Shown in pieces: positions 48,583 to 56,374 of a DNA stretch of 64,000 bases (positions are counted from its first letter, which is position 1; the number at the start of each line of letters is the position of its first letter). The position numbers were made by a program, and so were the translations under genes. The stretch comes from Streptomyces koelreuteriae. Lineage in GTDB: Bacteria; Actinomycetota; Actinomycetes; Streptomycetales; Streptomycetaceae. A model generated the notes under the pieces. The model had not been told where the DNA came from, did no database searches, and saw only the letters and a list, made by a program, of their open reading frames with translations. Location of the stretch: assembly GCF_018604545.1 (NCBI RefSeq), contig NZ_CP075896.1:2666001-2730000 (forward strand), read 5' to 3'.

Positions 48583-48611
48583 GGGGCGCGGGGAACTGCG
48601 CGACCAGCCAC
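48583..48611. repeat. Dispersed Streptomyces intergenic element, copy 2
   Basis: GGGGCGCGGGGAAC followed by TGCGCGACCAGCCAC, in the gap between the PHP gene and the zinc-ribbon gene. It differs by three bases from the copy at 38340-38368. Orientation is the same. Confidence 0.65.
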
Positions 48612-48658
48612 GTCCGCCCCGCGGCCGCGCGCAAACCGAACCACCGCCCCCCGAGGCG

Positions 48659-49300
48659 CTACGGCTCAAGCAAGCGCGGCGACAGGGCCCCGCACGGCAC
48701 CAGCTCCACCTCCGCCCCCGCGTCCCGCACATCCGCCAGCACCAGTTCGTCGTACATCAGCAACCCCGACTGCTCGGGCCAGACCACCGCCCACAGCCAC
48801 ATGCCGAGCGCCTCACCGGCGAAAACGGCCCGGTCGCCCGGCGCTCCGGTGACATGCCACAGCGGCGTCGGCCGCCCCGCGGCGAGCACCTTGGCGTGAG
48901 CCGGCTTGCCGACGTCCATGGACGGCCCCGGGTCCGGACCGTCGATACCCGCGTACCGCGCGCCGAGGCCGACACCCAACTCCTCGGCCACCAGGATCAG
49001 CTCGCCCATCCCGCCGAGCGGCCCGGGCCCGGTGCAGGCCACGGCCGTGGCGCGGCCGCCCGTGCGGTCGTCGCCCGCGCAGGCCACGCCCGTGAACAGC
49101 CAGCCGACCGGCAGCGGCCAGGGCATCCACACCGGCACCTGAGTCCGGTGCACCACGACGTTGAGGGCGTCGACGCTGGGCGGTATCACAGGCTGCACCG
49201 GATGAACGGTGCCGTGCACATCGCACTGCCAGGAGTCGGAGAAGAGGCCGGGAGCCCTGACCCGGCCACCGCACTTCGGGCAACTGGGTTCGCCCCTCAT
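48659..49300 (-). CDS. DUF6758-like protein with an N-terminal zinc ribbon
   Basis: A 213-residue protein starting MRGEPSCPKCGGRVRAPG: the CPKC pair plus a later Cys and His (WQCDVHGTVH) make a probable zinc site. The body reads VDALNVVVHRTQVPVWMPWP and a Gly-rich segment GGMGELILVAEELGVGL. Some homologues were once annotated as phosphotransacetylases; I see no supporting motif. It is divergent from the MFS exporter gene, sharing the 159-bp gap with its promoter. Function unknown. Confidence 0.7.
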   Translation of the reverse strand: MRGEPSCPKCGGRVRAPGLFSDSWQCDVHGTVHPVQPVIPPSVDALNVVVHRTQVPVWMPWPLPVGWLFTGVACAGDDRTGGRATAVACTGPGPLGGMGELILVAEELGVGLGARYAGIDGPDPGPSMDVGKPAHAKVLAAGRPTPLWHVTGAPGDRAVFAGEALGMWLWAVVWPEQSGLLMYDELVLADVRDAGAEVELVPCGALSPRLLEP

Positions 49301-49387
49301 AGGGCCCCACGGTCCTACCCCCGCCCCGCCGCGTCAAGGACGATCACCCAACCGGACGGAACCCTTCACCCCCATATTAGATGTAAC

Positions 49388-49417
49388 TTGCATTAGTTAG
49401 CGTGGCTAACTTAGTAT
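49388..49417 (+). promoter_or_regulatory. MFS-exporter promoter with a palindromic operator in the spacer
   Basis: -35 TTGCAT (49388-49393), an 18-bp spacer and -10 TAGTAT (49412-49417). The spacer holds a perfect palindrome GTTAGC-GTG-GCTAAC (49396-49410), the kind of site bound by MarR-type or small winged-helix repressors. The surrounding sequence is unusually AT-rich for this genome. The transporter ATG follows 43 bp on. Confidence 0.8.
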
Positions 49418-49459
49418 GTGTATATACCAACTACCTCGTCTCGGGAAAGGGAGCAAGCA

Positions 49460-50683
49460 ATGGACCCCTTCGACGCCGGAGCGGGCGGCCTCCTCAAGCA
49501 GCCCAAGTCCGTGTGGGCGACCGCCGGAGCGTCGGTCGTCGCCTTCATGGGCATCGGACTCGTCGACCCGATCCTGCCGTCCATCGCCTCGGGCCTGAAC
49601 GCCTCGGCCGGCCAGGTCTCCCTGCTGTTCACCTCGTACTTCCTCATCACCGCGATCGCGATGCTGGTCACCGGCTTCGTCTCCAGCCGCATCGGCGGAA
49701 GGAAGACCCTGCTGCTCGGCCTCGCCCTGGTCGTGGTCTTCGCGGGACTGTCGGGCACCTCCGGATCCGTCGGCGAACTGGTCGGATTCCGGGCCGGCTG
49801 GGGCCTCGGCAACGCGCTGTTCGTCTCGACGGCCCTCGCGGTCATCGTCGGAGCGGCGGCGGGCGGCAGCGCGGCGGCGATCCTGCTGTACGAGTCGGCC
49901 CTCGGCCTCGGCATGGCCTGCGGTCCGCTGCTGGGCGCCCTGCTCGGCGACGCGAGCTGGCGCTACCCGTTCTTCGGTACGGCCTTCCTGATGGCCGTCG
50001 GCTTCCTGTGCATCGCGGTGTTCCTGCGGGAGCAGCCGAAGCCGGCCCGCAAGACCTCACTCCTGGACCCGATCAAGGCCCTCGGGCACGGCGGCCTCGC
50101 CTCGGCGGCGATCTCGGCGTTCTTCTACAACTACACGTTCTTCACCGTGCTGGCCTTCACCCCGTTCGTGCTGAACATGAGCCCGTACCGCTCGGGTGCG
50201 GTGTTCTTCGCCTGGGGTGTGCTGCTCGCCGTGTTCTCGGTGATCGTGGCACCGCGCCTGCAGAAGCGGTTCGGCTCGCTGAAGGTGCTCGGCGGTTCCC
50301 TGGTGCTGCTCGCTGCCGACGTGCTCGTGCTCGGCTACGGCGACCACACCACGGCCGTCGTCTGCACGATCCTGTCCGGTGCCTTCATCGGCGTGAACAA
50401 CACCGTCTACACCGAGCTGGCCCTCGGCGTCTCGGACGCGCCCCGGCCGGTGGCGAGCGCGGGCTACAACTTCGTGCGCTGGTTCGCGGCGGCGGCCGCA
50501 CCGTTCTTCGCACCGAGGATCGAGGAGTGGACCGACATCCACATCCCCTTCGTGGTCGCGGCCGTCACGGCCGTACTGGGCGCCGTCGTCGTGGTCGTAC
50601 GCCGCAAGGCCCTCACCCACGAGGCCGAGGAGCTGGAGCCGAGGCACGCGACCGAGGACAGCGTCACCGTCTTCGCCAACTGA
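49460..50683 (+). CDS. MFS multidrug-type exporter
   Basis: 407 residues with about twelve membrane spans: VAFMGIGLVDPILPSIASGL at span 1, the loop motif GFVSSRIGGRKTLLLGLAL after span 2 (Gly-x-x-x-Asp/Arg-Arg-x-Gly type), and GACGPLLG-like MACGPLLGALLGD at span 5 (proton-antiporter motif C). These mark a DHA1 drug:proton antiporter. Start ATG 49460 with GGGAG 6-7 nt upstream; the longer open frame to 49418 overlaps the promoter. The adjacent operator suggests induction by its own substrate. Confidence 0.88.
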   Translation: MDPFDAGAGGLLKQPKSVWATAGASVVAFMGIGLVDPILPSIASGLNASAGQVSLLFTSYFLITAIAMLVTGFVSSRIGGRKTLLLGLALVVVFAGLSGTSGSVGELVGFRAGWGLGNALFVSTALAVIVGAAAGGSAAAILLYESALGLGMACGPLLGALLGDASWRYPFFGTAFLMAVGFLCIAVFLREQPKPARKTSLLDPIKALGHGGLASAAISAFFYNYTFFTVLAFTPFVLNMSPYRSGAVFFAWGVLLAVFSVIVAPRLQKRFGSLKVLGGSLVLLAADVLVLGYGDHTTAVVCTILSGAFIGVNNTVYTELALGVSDAPRPVASAGYNFVRWFAAAAAPFFAPRIEEWTDIHIPFVVAAVTAVLGAVVVVVRRKALTHEAEELEPRHATEDSVTVFAN

Positions 50684-50743
50684 GCCAACTGATGCTTTTC
50701 GGCCATGGGTTGGTGAGGTTCCTCACTCAGGCCTCAGTCCACC

Positions 50744-51328
50744 TCACTCCAGCGGGACGGACTTCCGGGACGGATCCCGGAGGTCCGTCCCTTGGTTCAG
50801 CCACCGCTCCTGGAGCGCCTGCGCGCCGTGCACCCGCTTCCAGGCGGCCTCGTTCGGGGTCATCGGCAGCAGCGGCAGGAACCGTACGGGGTCGAGGGGT
50901 TCGTCGAGCTCGAGGTCCTCGACCAGGCCGCCCGGTTCGGCGACCAGGACCGAGGTGAAGGGGGCGCCGGGCCACAGCGGCTCGCCGACGTCGAGGGAGG
51001 CACCGGGGGCCACGACCACGCCCTCGACCTGCGGAGACGCGGCGAGAACGGCGAGCGGGCGGAGCACCTTGTCCGTCTCGGCGAGCCCCGCGCGCACCGA
51101 CAGGACCAGCTCCGCGCGCGGACCCTTGACCGGGTCGGCGAGCGTCGCCGTGGGCTCCGTCATGGGCTGCGCGGACATGCCGAGCGTGGCGTAGCGGGCG
51201 ATGCCGCCGTCCTGGAAGCGCAGCACCTCGATGCGGTCCGTACCGAGGAACGTCACTGCCGCGCGCGCGTCCGGTTCGCCCAGGGCGCTGCGCAACCGGG
51301 CCTCGACCAGAGGAAGAACATCAGCCAT
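50744..51328 (-). CDS. Suppressor-of-fused (SUFU) domain protein
   Basis: A 194-residue protein. It has the SUFU-family pattern: HTLGMSAQPM-like YATLGMSAQPMTEPT, RAELVLSVRAG and, at the end, FLPLLPMTPNEAAWKRVHGAQAL. In bacteria SUFU-domain proteins occur widely and often as immunity proteins next to toxins, but this one stands alone and no toxin is adjacent. Start ATG 51328. The ~463-bp gap beyond the start leads to corA. Confidence 0.82.
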   Translation of the reverse strand: MADVLPLVEARLRSALGEPDARAAVTFLGTDRIEVLRFQDGGIARYATLGMSAQPMTEPTATLADPVKGPRAELVLSVRAGLAETDKVLRPLAVLAASPQVEGVVVAPGASLDVGEPLWPGAPFTSVLVAEPGGLVEDLELDEPLDPVRFLPLLPMTPNEAAWKRVHGAQALQERWLNQGTDLRDPSRKSVPLE

Positions 51329-51495
51329 GCGGTGAGCATAGAACTCGTCAGTAGCGGGCAAAGGAGCACCTTGACAGTTTTGACGGCTGCTACTCTTGCC
51401 CCCTGGTTCGGGGCAGCACGCAGAAGCGTCGCGATCAAGCCCCGACGCCGAAGGAACTCCCTTACGAGGGACCGGCCGGAGGAGGTGGGGCTGCA

Positions 51496-51543
51496 ATGGA
51501 TCGAAGTCGACCGTGCAGTAGCACCACGCTCTCCCGCCGCTGA
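51496..51543 (+). CDS. Possible 15-codon leader peptide upstream of corA
   Basis: An ATG at 51496 with a very strong Shine-Dalgarno (GGAGGAGGT ends 9 nt upstream) opens 15 codons (MDRSRPCSSTTLSRR) and a TGA. It lies 248 nt before the corA start in an otherwise empty 463-bp gap (51329-51791). Leader peptides controlling Mg transport are known in enterobacteria (corL, mgtL) but are unrelated in sequence. No terminator-like hairpin is clear. Low confidence. Confidence 0.4.
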   Translation: MDRSRPCSSTTLSRR

Positions 51544-51791
51544 TGTAGCCGCTCTGTCTCTCTGGCCGGCCGCCACCTCTCGCACTCGCTTCACCGCGGA
51601 AGAGCGCTTCGTTTCGTTTTTCCTGATCTGCCTCAGTAGCTGAATCAGTAACGAAGCCCGCCACCGCGACGGTGCGGTGCTCCCCGCTTTGTGGACGTGC
51701 CAAACATCCGTAGTCCTTACGTCCTCATTCCGGGTAGTTCCACCCGTCGCCGTCGGCGCCTTTCGTTGCCCTCCCCGCGAAGGAGCCCGCC

Positions 51792-52907
51792 ATGTCGATG
51801 ATTCGCGACCTGCGCGCCGTGGTCCGTCCGTCCCGCGTCTCGCTGCGCAAGGACAGCGGCCCGTACGACGCCACCCGCAGCCCGGCGACGGCCACCGCCG
51901 TCGTCGACTGCGCCGTCTACCGCGACGGCCGCCGCATCGAGACCGAGGCCCCGCTGACCCCGCACGAGGCGGTGCGCCTGGTGCGCCGCGACGGGGGCTT
52001 CGTGTGGATCGGCCTGCACGAGCCGACCGAGGCCGAATTCTCCGGCATCGCCAGTGAGTTCGGACTGCACCCGCTGGCCGTGGAGGACGCCGTCCAGGCC
52101 CACCAGCGGCCCAAGCTGGAGCGCTACGACGACTCGCTCTTCACGGTCTTCAAGACCATCCACTACGTCGAGCACGACCAGCTCGACGCCAACAGCGAGG
52201 TCGTCGAGTCCGGCGAGGTCATGTGCTTCACCGGACGGGACTTCTTCATCACCGTCCGGCACGGCGGCCAGGGCTCCCTGCGGGCCCTCAGGCACCGCCT
52301 CCAGGACGACCCCGAGCTGCTGGCCAAGGGCCCCTCGGCCGTACTGCACGCCATCGCCGACCACGTCGTCGACGGCTACATCGCGGTCGCCGACGCGGTG
52401 CAGGACGACATCGACGAGGTGGAGACCGAGGTGTTCTCCCCGGGGCGCAAGGGCTCGCCGCGCGGTTCGGACGCCGGCCGGATCTACCAACTCAAGCGCG
52501 AGGTGCTGGAGTTCAAGCGGGCCGTGTCGCCGCTGCTGCGGCCCATGCAGCTGCTGAGCGAGCGGCCGATGCTGCTGATCGACCCGGACATCCAGAAGTA
52601 CTTCCGGGACGTGGCCGACCACCTGGCCCGGGTCCAGGAGCAGGTCCTCGGCTTCGACGAGCTGCTCAACTCCATCCTCCAGGCCAACCTCGCGCAGGCG
52701 TCCGTCGCGCAGAACGAGGACATGCGGAAGATCACCTCATGGGCCGCGATCATCGCCGTACCGACGATGGTGTGCGGGGTGTACGGCATGAACTTCGACC
52801 ACATGCCGGAGCTGCACTGGCGGTACGGCTACCCGGTGATCATGGGCATCACCGTGGTCATCTGCCTCGGCATCCACCGCACGCTGAAGCGGAACGGGTG
52901 GCTGTGA
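51792..52907 (+). CDS. corA: CorA-type magnesium/divalent cation transporter
   Basis: A 371-residue protein: the cytoplasmic N-terminal domain (VWIGLHEPTEAEFS ... FGLHPLAVEDAVQAHQRPKLERY) followed by two C-terminal membrane spans with the pore motif YGMNF (about 332-336), then PELHWRYGYPVI. The family conducts Mg2+ and often Co2+ or Ni2+ into the cytoplasm as a pentamer. Start ATG 51792 with GAAGGAG about 8 nt upstream. Close downstream neighbour: an unknown 170-residue protein. Confidence 0.95.
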   Translation: MSMIRDLRAVVRPSRVSLRKDSGPYDATRSPATATAVVDCAVYRDGRRIETEAPLTPHEAVRLVRRDGGFVWIGLHEPTEAEFSGIASEFGLHPLAVEDAVQAHQRPKLERYDDSLFTVFKTIHYVEHDQLDANSEVVESGEVMCFTGRDFFITVRHGGQGSLRALRHRLQDDPELLAKGPSAVLHAIADHVVDGYIAVADAVQDDIDEVETEVFSPGRKGSPRGSDAGRIYQLKREVLEFKRAVSPLLRPMQLLSERPMLLIDPDIQKYFRDVADHLARVQEQVLGFDELLNSILQANLAQASVAQNEDMRKITSWAAIIAVPTMVCGVYGMNFDHMPELHWRYGYPVIMGITVVICLGIHRTLKRNGWL

Positions 52908-52930
52908 GCAGCCTGGATAGGCTGGGGACC

Positions 52931-53443
52931 ATGACAAGCGAGCTGCTCGGCCAGGCCCTCGTCGAGGAGGCCACCAAGAAGTCCGGCCTCGTCTGGGTGC
53001 AGGGCCCCGACGGCCCGGCGCGTGCGCTCTGGCACGTGTGGCACGAGGGTGCCGCGTGCCTGATCGGCGACGGGCCGGGCGAGCAGCCCCTGCCGGGTCT
53101 CGCCGACGGGGCCGAGGCCCGGGTGACGGTCCGCAGCAAGGACAAGGGAGGCCGGCTGGTCTCCTGGACGGCCCGGGTCACCGAGCTGGCGCCGGGCTCC
53201 GAGGCGTGGGACGCGACGGTCGCCGAGCTCAAGGGCAAACGGCTGAACGCGCCCGACGGCGAGGCGATGACCGGCCGCTGGGCCCGCGAATGCCGGGTGC
53301 TGCGCCTGGAACCGACCGGGGCGAGGGCACCCCTGCCCGACGGCTCCCTGTCCGAGCCGCCGCTGCCGTCCCCGGCGATCACCCGCCGGCCGATCCCGGC
53401 GGGCCTGCCCCGTCTGCTGCTGAAGAAGCGCAAACGCACATAG
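52931..53443 (+). CDS. Conserved-looking hypothetical protein
   Basis: 170 residues with ATG 52931, 24 bp past corA and probably in the same transcript. N-terminus LLGQALVEEATKKSGLVWVQ, then WHVWHEGAACLIGDGPGEQ and VTVRSKDKGGRLVSWTARV, a beta-rich pattern that could be a split barrel, but I do not assign a family. A basic C-terminus RLLLKKRKRT. Function unknown. Confidence 0.7.
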   Translation: MTSELLGQALVEEATKKSGLVWVQGPDGPARALWHVWHEGAACLIGDGPGEQPLPGLADGAEARVTVRSKDKGGRLVSWTARVTELAPGSEAWDATVAELKGKRLNAPDGEAMTGRWARECRVLRLEPTGARAPLPDGSLSEPPLPSPAITRRPIPAGLPRLLLKKRKRT

Positions 53444-53466
53444 CCGCCGGACGCGCGGAGCCGTCG

Positions 53467-54222
53467 CTACGACGTCGGCAGCTGCCGGCCGTAGTCCACC
53501 GTCTCGTTCTTCTCCGGCTCCCTGAGGGAGAAGTCCTCTCCCCAGGCGGAGAAGGTGAGGGTGCCCGCGCCGCCGGCCCGCTCCAGGCGCAGCGGATACG
53601 GCGTGCCCTCCAGGGAGACCTCCAGGGCGCCGCCGGAGCCCTTGTCGCCGGTGATGCGGATGGTGCGGACGCCCGCCTGCTCCTCGTGGCCGTCCGTCGC
53701 GAGTGTGCCGTGCAGGGTCAGCAGACCGTCGAGGAGGACACCCTTGTCCGTGAAACCACTGAACTTCTTGTACGCCGGGTCGCCCTGCGGCACCTTCACG
53801 AACTTGCCGCCGAGCTTGGAGGCCGCCGCCGCGTCCCCGTCGCCCTTCCCGCCCTGGCCGTCGCCGTGACTCCAGAACTCGGCGTCGGCCTTGACGAAGA
53901 GCTGCTCGCCGATGCGCAGCACCTGGAAGGTCGTCCCCTCGGTGGTCACCGATCCCTCGCCGCCGTCGTCCTTCAGCCGCATGTCGAGCGCGTACGTCTT
54001 CTCGCCGCTGACGACGCTGCCGTGCACCCGGACCGCCCCGGCGGACTCGGCGGCCGTGCGGGTCTTGGTCTGGATCTTCCCGGCGGGAAGCCTGCCGACC
54101 CCGTTGGTGCCCTCGTTCGGATCCTCCGCGCAGCCGGTGAGCACCGTCCCCGTCACGAGCAGTGCGCACATCGCGCTCGCGAGGACGGCACTACGGCTTC
54201 GGCCGTGGCGAATCGGAGTCAC
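53467..54222 (-). CDS. LppX/LolA-like lipoprotein
   Basis: 251 residues from GTG 54222. Signal peptide with lipobox VLTGC (Cys about residue 30), then a single mainly beta domain: VRVHGSVVSGEKTYALDMRL, GTTFQVLRIGEQLFVKADAEFW, LLDGLLTLHGTL. Such lipoproteins carry lipids in mycobacteria (LppX/LprG) or are called LolA-like in actinobacteria; the ligand here is unknown. Convergent with the hypothetical gene downstream of corA (24 bp) and divergent from the MgtE-like gene. Confidence 0.82.
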   Translation of the reverse strand: MTPIRHGRSRSAVLASAMCALLVTGTVLTGCAEDPNEGTNGVGRLPAGKIQTKTRTAAESAGAVRVHGSVVSGEKTYALDMRLKDDGGEGSVTTEGTTFQVLRIGEQLFVKADAEFWSHGDGQGGKGDGDAAAASKLGGKFVKVPQGDPAYKKFSGFTDKGVLLDGLLTLHGTLATDGHEEQAGVRTIRITGDKGSGGALEVSLEGTPYPLRLERAGGAGTLTFSAWGEDFSLREPEKNETVDYGRQLPTS

Positions 54223-54459
54223 TGGTGGAGCTGCCTCTCTGCGGGGAGACCTGAACGGCGTACCGCAGGGTACCGGGCACGTGCGGGCAGGTCGGAGCCA
54301 GTCCGTCCGGACCGCCCGCCGACGCACCACCGATCGGGACGGGCTAGCCTGAAGCCCACCCGAGCGGGCAATTCGGAACAGACGGCTACACAGACCGGCA
54401 CAGAGCCGGACGCAAGGACAGGCACCACGAAACACCCCGCACGTAAAGGAGCCGCGGCC

Positions 54460-55743
54460 ATGGCAGCGGGCGCCCCCCGGATCTTCGTATCGCACCTCTC
54501 CGGTGTCGCCGTCTTCGACCCCGCGGGGGACCAGGTGGGGCGGGTGCGCGATCTGGTCGTCATGCTGCGGGTGGCGCAACGGCCGCCGAGACTGCTCGGC
54601 CTCGTCGTCGAACTCGCCACCCGCCGCCGCATCTTCCTGCCCATGACCCGGGTCACCGCCATCCAGTCGGGCCAGGTCATCACGACCGGCGTGCTCAACG
54701 TGCGGCGCTTCGAGCAGCGGCCCACCGAGCGGCTGGTCTTCGGGGAGCTGCTGGACCGGCGTGTGACGCTCACCGAGACCGGCGAGGACGTCACCGTCCT
54801 CGACCTGTCGGTGCATCAGCTGCCGGCCCGCCGGGAGTGGGAGATCGACCGGGTCTTCGTCCGCAAGGGCAGAAAGGGCAGCGCCTTCCGGCGGGCCAAG
54901 GGCGAGGCGCTGACCGTCGAGTGGACCGCCGTCACCGGCTTCTCCCTGGAGGAGCAGGGGCAGGGCGCGGAGAACCTGCTCGCCACCTTCGAGCAGTTGC
55001 GCGCCGCCGACCTGGCCAACGTCCTGCACCACCTCTCCCCCAAGCGCCGGGCCGAGGTCGCCGCCGCCCTCGACGACGACCGGCTGGCCGATGTGCTGGA
55101 GGAGCTGCCGGAGGACGACCAGATCGAGATCCTCGGCAAGCTGAAGGAGGAGCGCGCCGCCGACGTCCTGGAGGCCATGGACCCGGACGACGCGGCCGAC
55201 CTGCTGGGCGAGCTGCCGACGGACGAGCAGGAGCGGCTGCTGAACCTGATGCAGCCCGGCGACGCGGCCGACATGCGGCGCCTGATGTCGTACGAGGAAC
55301 GCACGGCGGGCGGTCTGATGACCACCGAGCCCATCGTGCTGCGCCCGGACGCGTCCGTCGCCGACGCCCTCGCCCGCATCCGCGAGCCCGACCTCTCCCC
55401 CGCCCTGGCCGCCCAGGTCTACGTCTGCCGGCCACCGGACGAGACACCGACCGGCAAGTATCTGGGCACGGTCCACTTCCAGCGCCTGCTGCGCGAGCCA
55501 CCGCCCTCGCTGGTCAGCTCGATCCTGGACAGCGATCTGCAACCGCTCGACCCCGAGGCGGACCTGCCGGCCATCGCCGGGTTCTTCGCGACGTACGACA
55601 TGGTCGCGGCGCCCGTGGTGGACGAGGCGGGGTCGCTGCTGGGCGCGGTGACCGTGGACGACGTCCTCGACCACATGCTGCCCGAGGACTGGCGGGAGAC
55701 GGAGTTCCATCTGGACGAGGAGGTGGCGACCGATGGTTCCTGA
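54460..55743 (+). CDS. MgtE N-terminal/CBS protein without a membrane domain
   Basis: 427 residues from ATG 54460 (AAAGGAG 8 nt upstream). The N-terminal ~140 residues resemble a PRC-barrel-like pair (VAVFDPAGDQVGRVRDLVV; GELLDRRVTLTETGEDV), followed by the MgtE N-terminal helical repeats (VLHHLSPKRRAEVAAALDDD, LEELPEDDQIEILGKLKEER, LEAMDPDDAADLLGELPTDE) and two CBS motifs (GLMTTEPIVLRPDASVADAL; AAPVVDEAGSLLGAVTVDDV). The MgtE pore is missing, so it is probably a Mg-sensing or signalling partner. Its end overlaps the DUF1003 gene by 11 bp. Confidence 0.88.
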   Translation: MAAGAPRIFVSHLSGVAVFDPAGDQVGRVRDLVVMLRVAQRPPRLLGLVVELATRRRIFLPMTRVTAIQSGQVITTGVLNVRRFEQRPTERLVFGELLDRRVTLTETGEDVTVLDLSVHQLPARREWEIDRVFVRKGRKGSAFRRAKGEALTVEWTAVTGFSLEEQGQGAENLLATFEQLRAADLANVLHHLSPKRRAEVAAALDDDRLADVLEELPEDDQIEILGKLKEERAADVLEAMDPDDAADLLGELPTDEQERLLNLMQPGDAADMRRLMSYEERTAGGLMTTEPIVLRPDASVADALARIREPDLSPALAAQVYVCRPPDETPTGKYLGTVHFQRLLREPPPSLVSSILDSDLQPLDPEADLPAIAGFFATYDMVAAPVVDEAGSLLGAVTVDDVLDHMLPEDWRETEFHLDEEVATDGS

Positions 55744-56332
55744 GCGCGAGACCCTGCGCGAGCGCACGCCGACCGGCGCCACGGCCGCGAGCCGGCCGCG
55801 CACGGCCCGGCTCGACCAGCCCGGTGTGCCCAAGCACCGGTTCCTGCCCGAGTACGACCCGGAGGCCTTCGGGCGGATGTCGGAACGCATCGCGCGTTTC
55901 CTCGGCACCGGGCGGTTCCTGGTCTGGATGACGGCCGCCATCGTGCTGTGGGTGGCCTGGAACAGCCTCGCCCCGCGCGATCTGCGCTTCGACGAGTACC
56001 CGTTCATCTTCCTGACCCTGATGCTCTCGCTCCAGGCCTCCTACGCCGCTCCGCTGATCCTGCTCGCGCAGAACCGGCAGGACGACCGTGACCGGGTCAA
56101 TCTTGAGCAGGATCGCAAGCAGAACGAGCGGTCGATCGCGGACACCGAGTATCTGACCCGCGAGATCGCCGCCCTGCGGATCGGCCTGGGCGAGGTCGCC
56201 ACCCGGGACTGGATCCGCTCGGAGCTCCAGGACACGATCAAGGAGCTGGAGGAACGCCACAACGGCCACCGTCACGACCCCGTCGTATTCCCGGCGGAAC
56301 GGCCACGGGGACGTGACGCAGACGACCGCTGA
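55733..56332 (+). CDS. DUF1003 membrane protein
   Basis: 199 residues. The family signature is visible: RIARFLGTGRFLVWMTAAIV (first span) and LAPRDLRFDEYPFIFLTLML with LSLQASYAAPLILLAQNRQ (second span). A charged C-terminal helix (DDRDRVNLEQDRKQNERSIADTEYL) is cytoplasmic. Function unknown. The ATG at 55733 lies inside the end of the MgtE_N/CBS gene, so the two are translationally linked; a pair like this occurs near mrp in mycobacteria. Confidence 0.88.
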   Translation: MVPERETLRERTPTGATAASRPRTARLDQPGVPKHRFLPEYDPEAFGRMSERIARFLGTGRFLVWMTAAIVLWVAWNSLAPRDLRFDEYPFIFLTLMLSLQASYAAPLILLAQNRQDDRDRVNLEQDRKQNERSIADTEYLTREIAALRIGLGEVATRDWIRSELQDTIKELEERHNGHRHDPVVFPAERPRGRDADDR

Positions 56333-56374
56333 CAGCCTTTCCTACGCACCGGTACAGCGCCGTACCATCGTCCT

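Noticed and set aside
51371..51643. Possible 90-codon plus-strand gene upstream of corA starting at TTG
   Set aside because: Weak start, no domain, composition like the neighbouring non-coding frames; the 15-codon ORF with a strong ribosome site in the same region is better supported.
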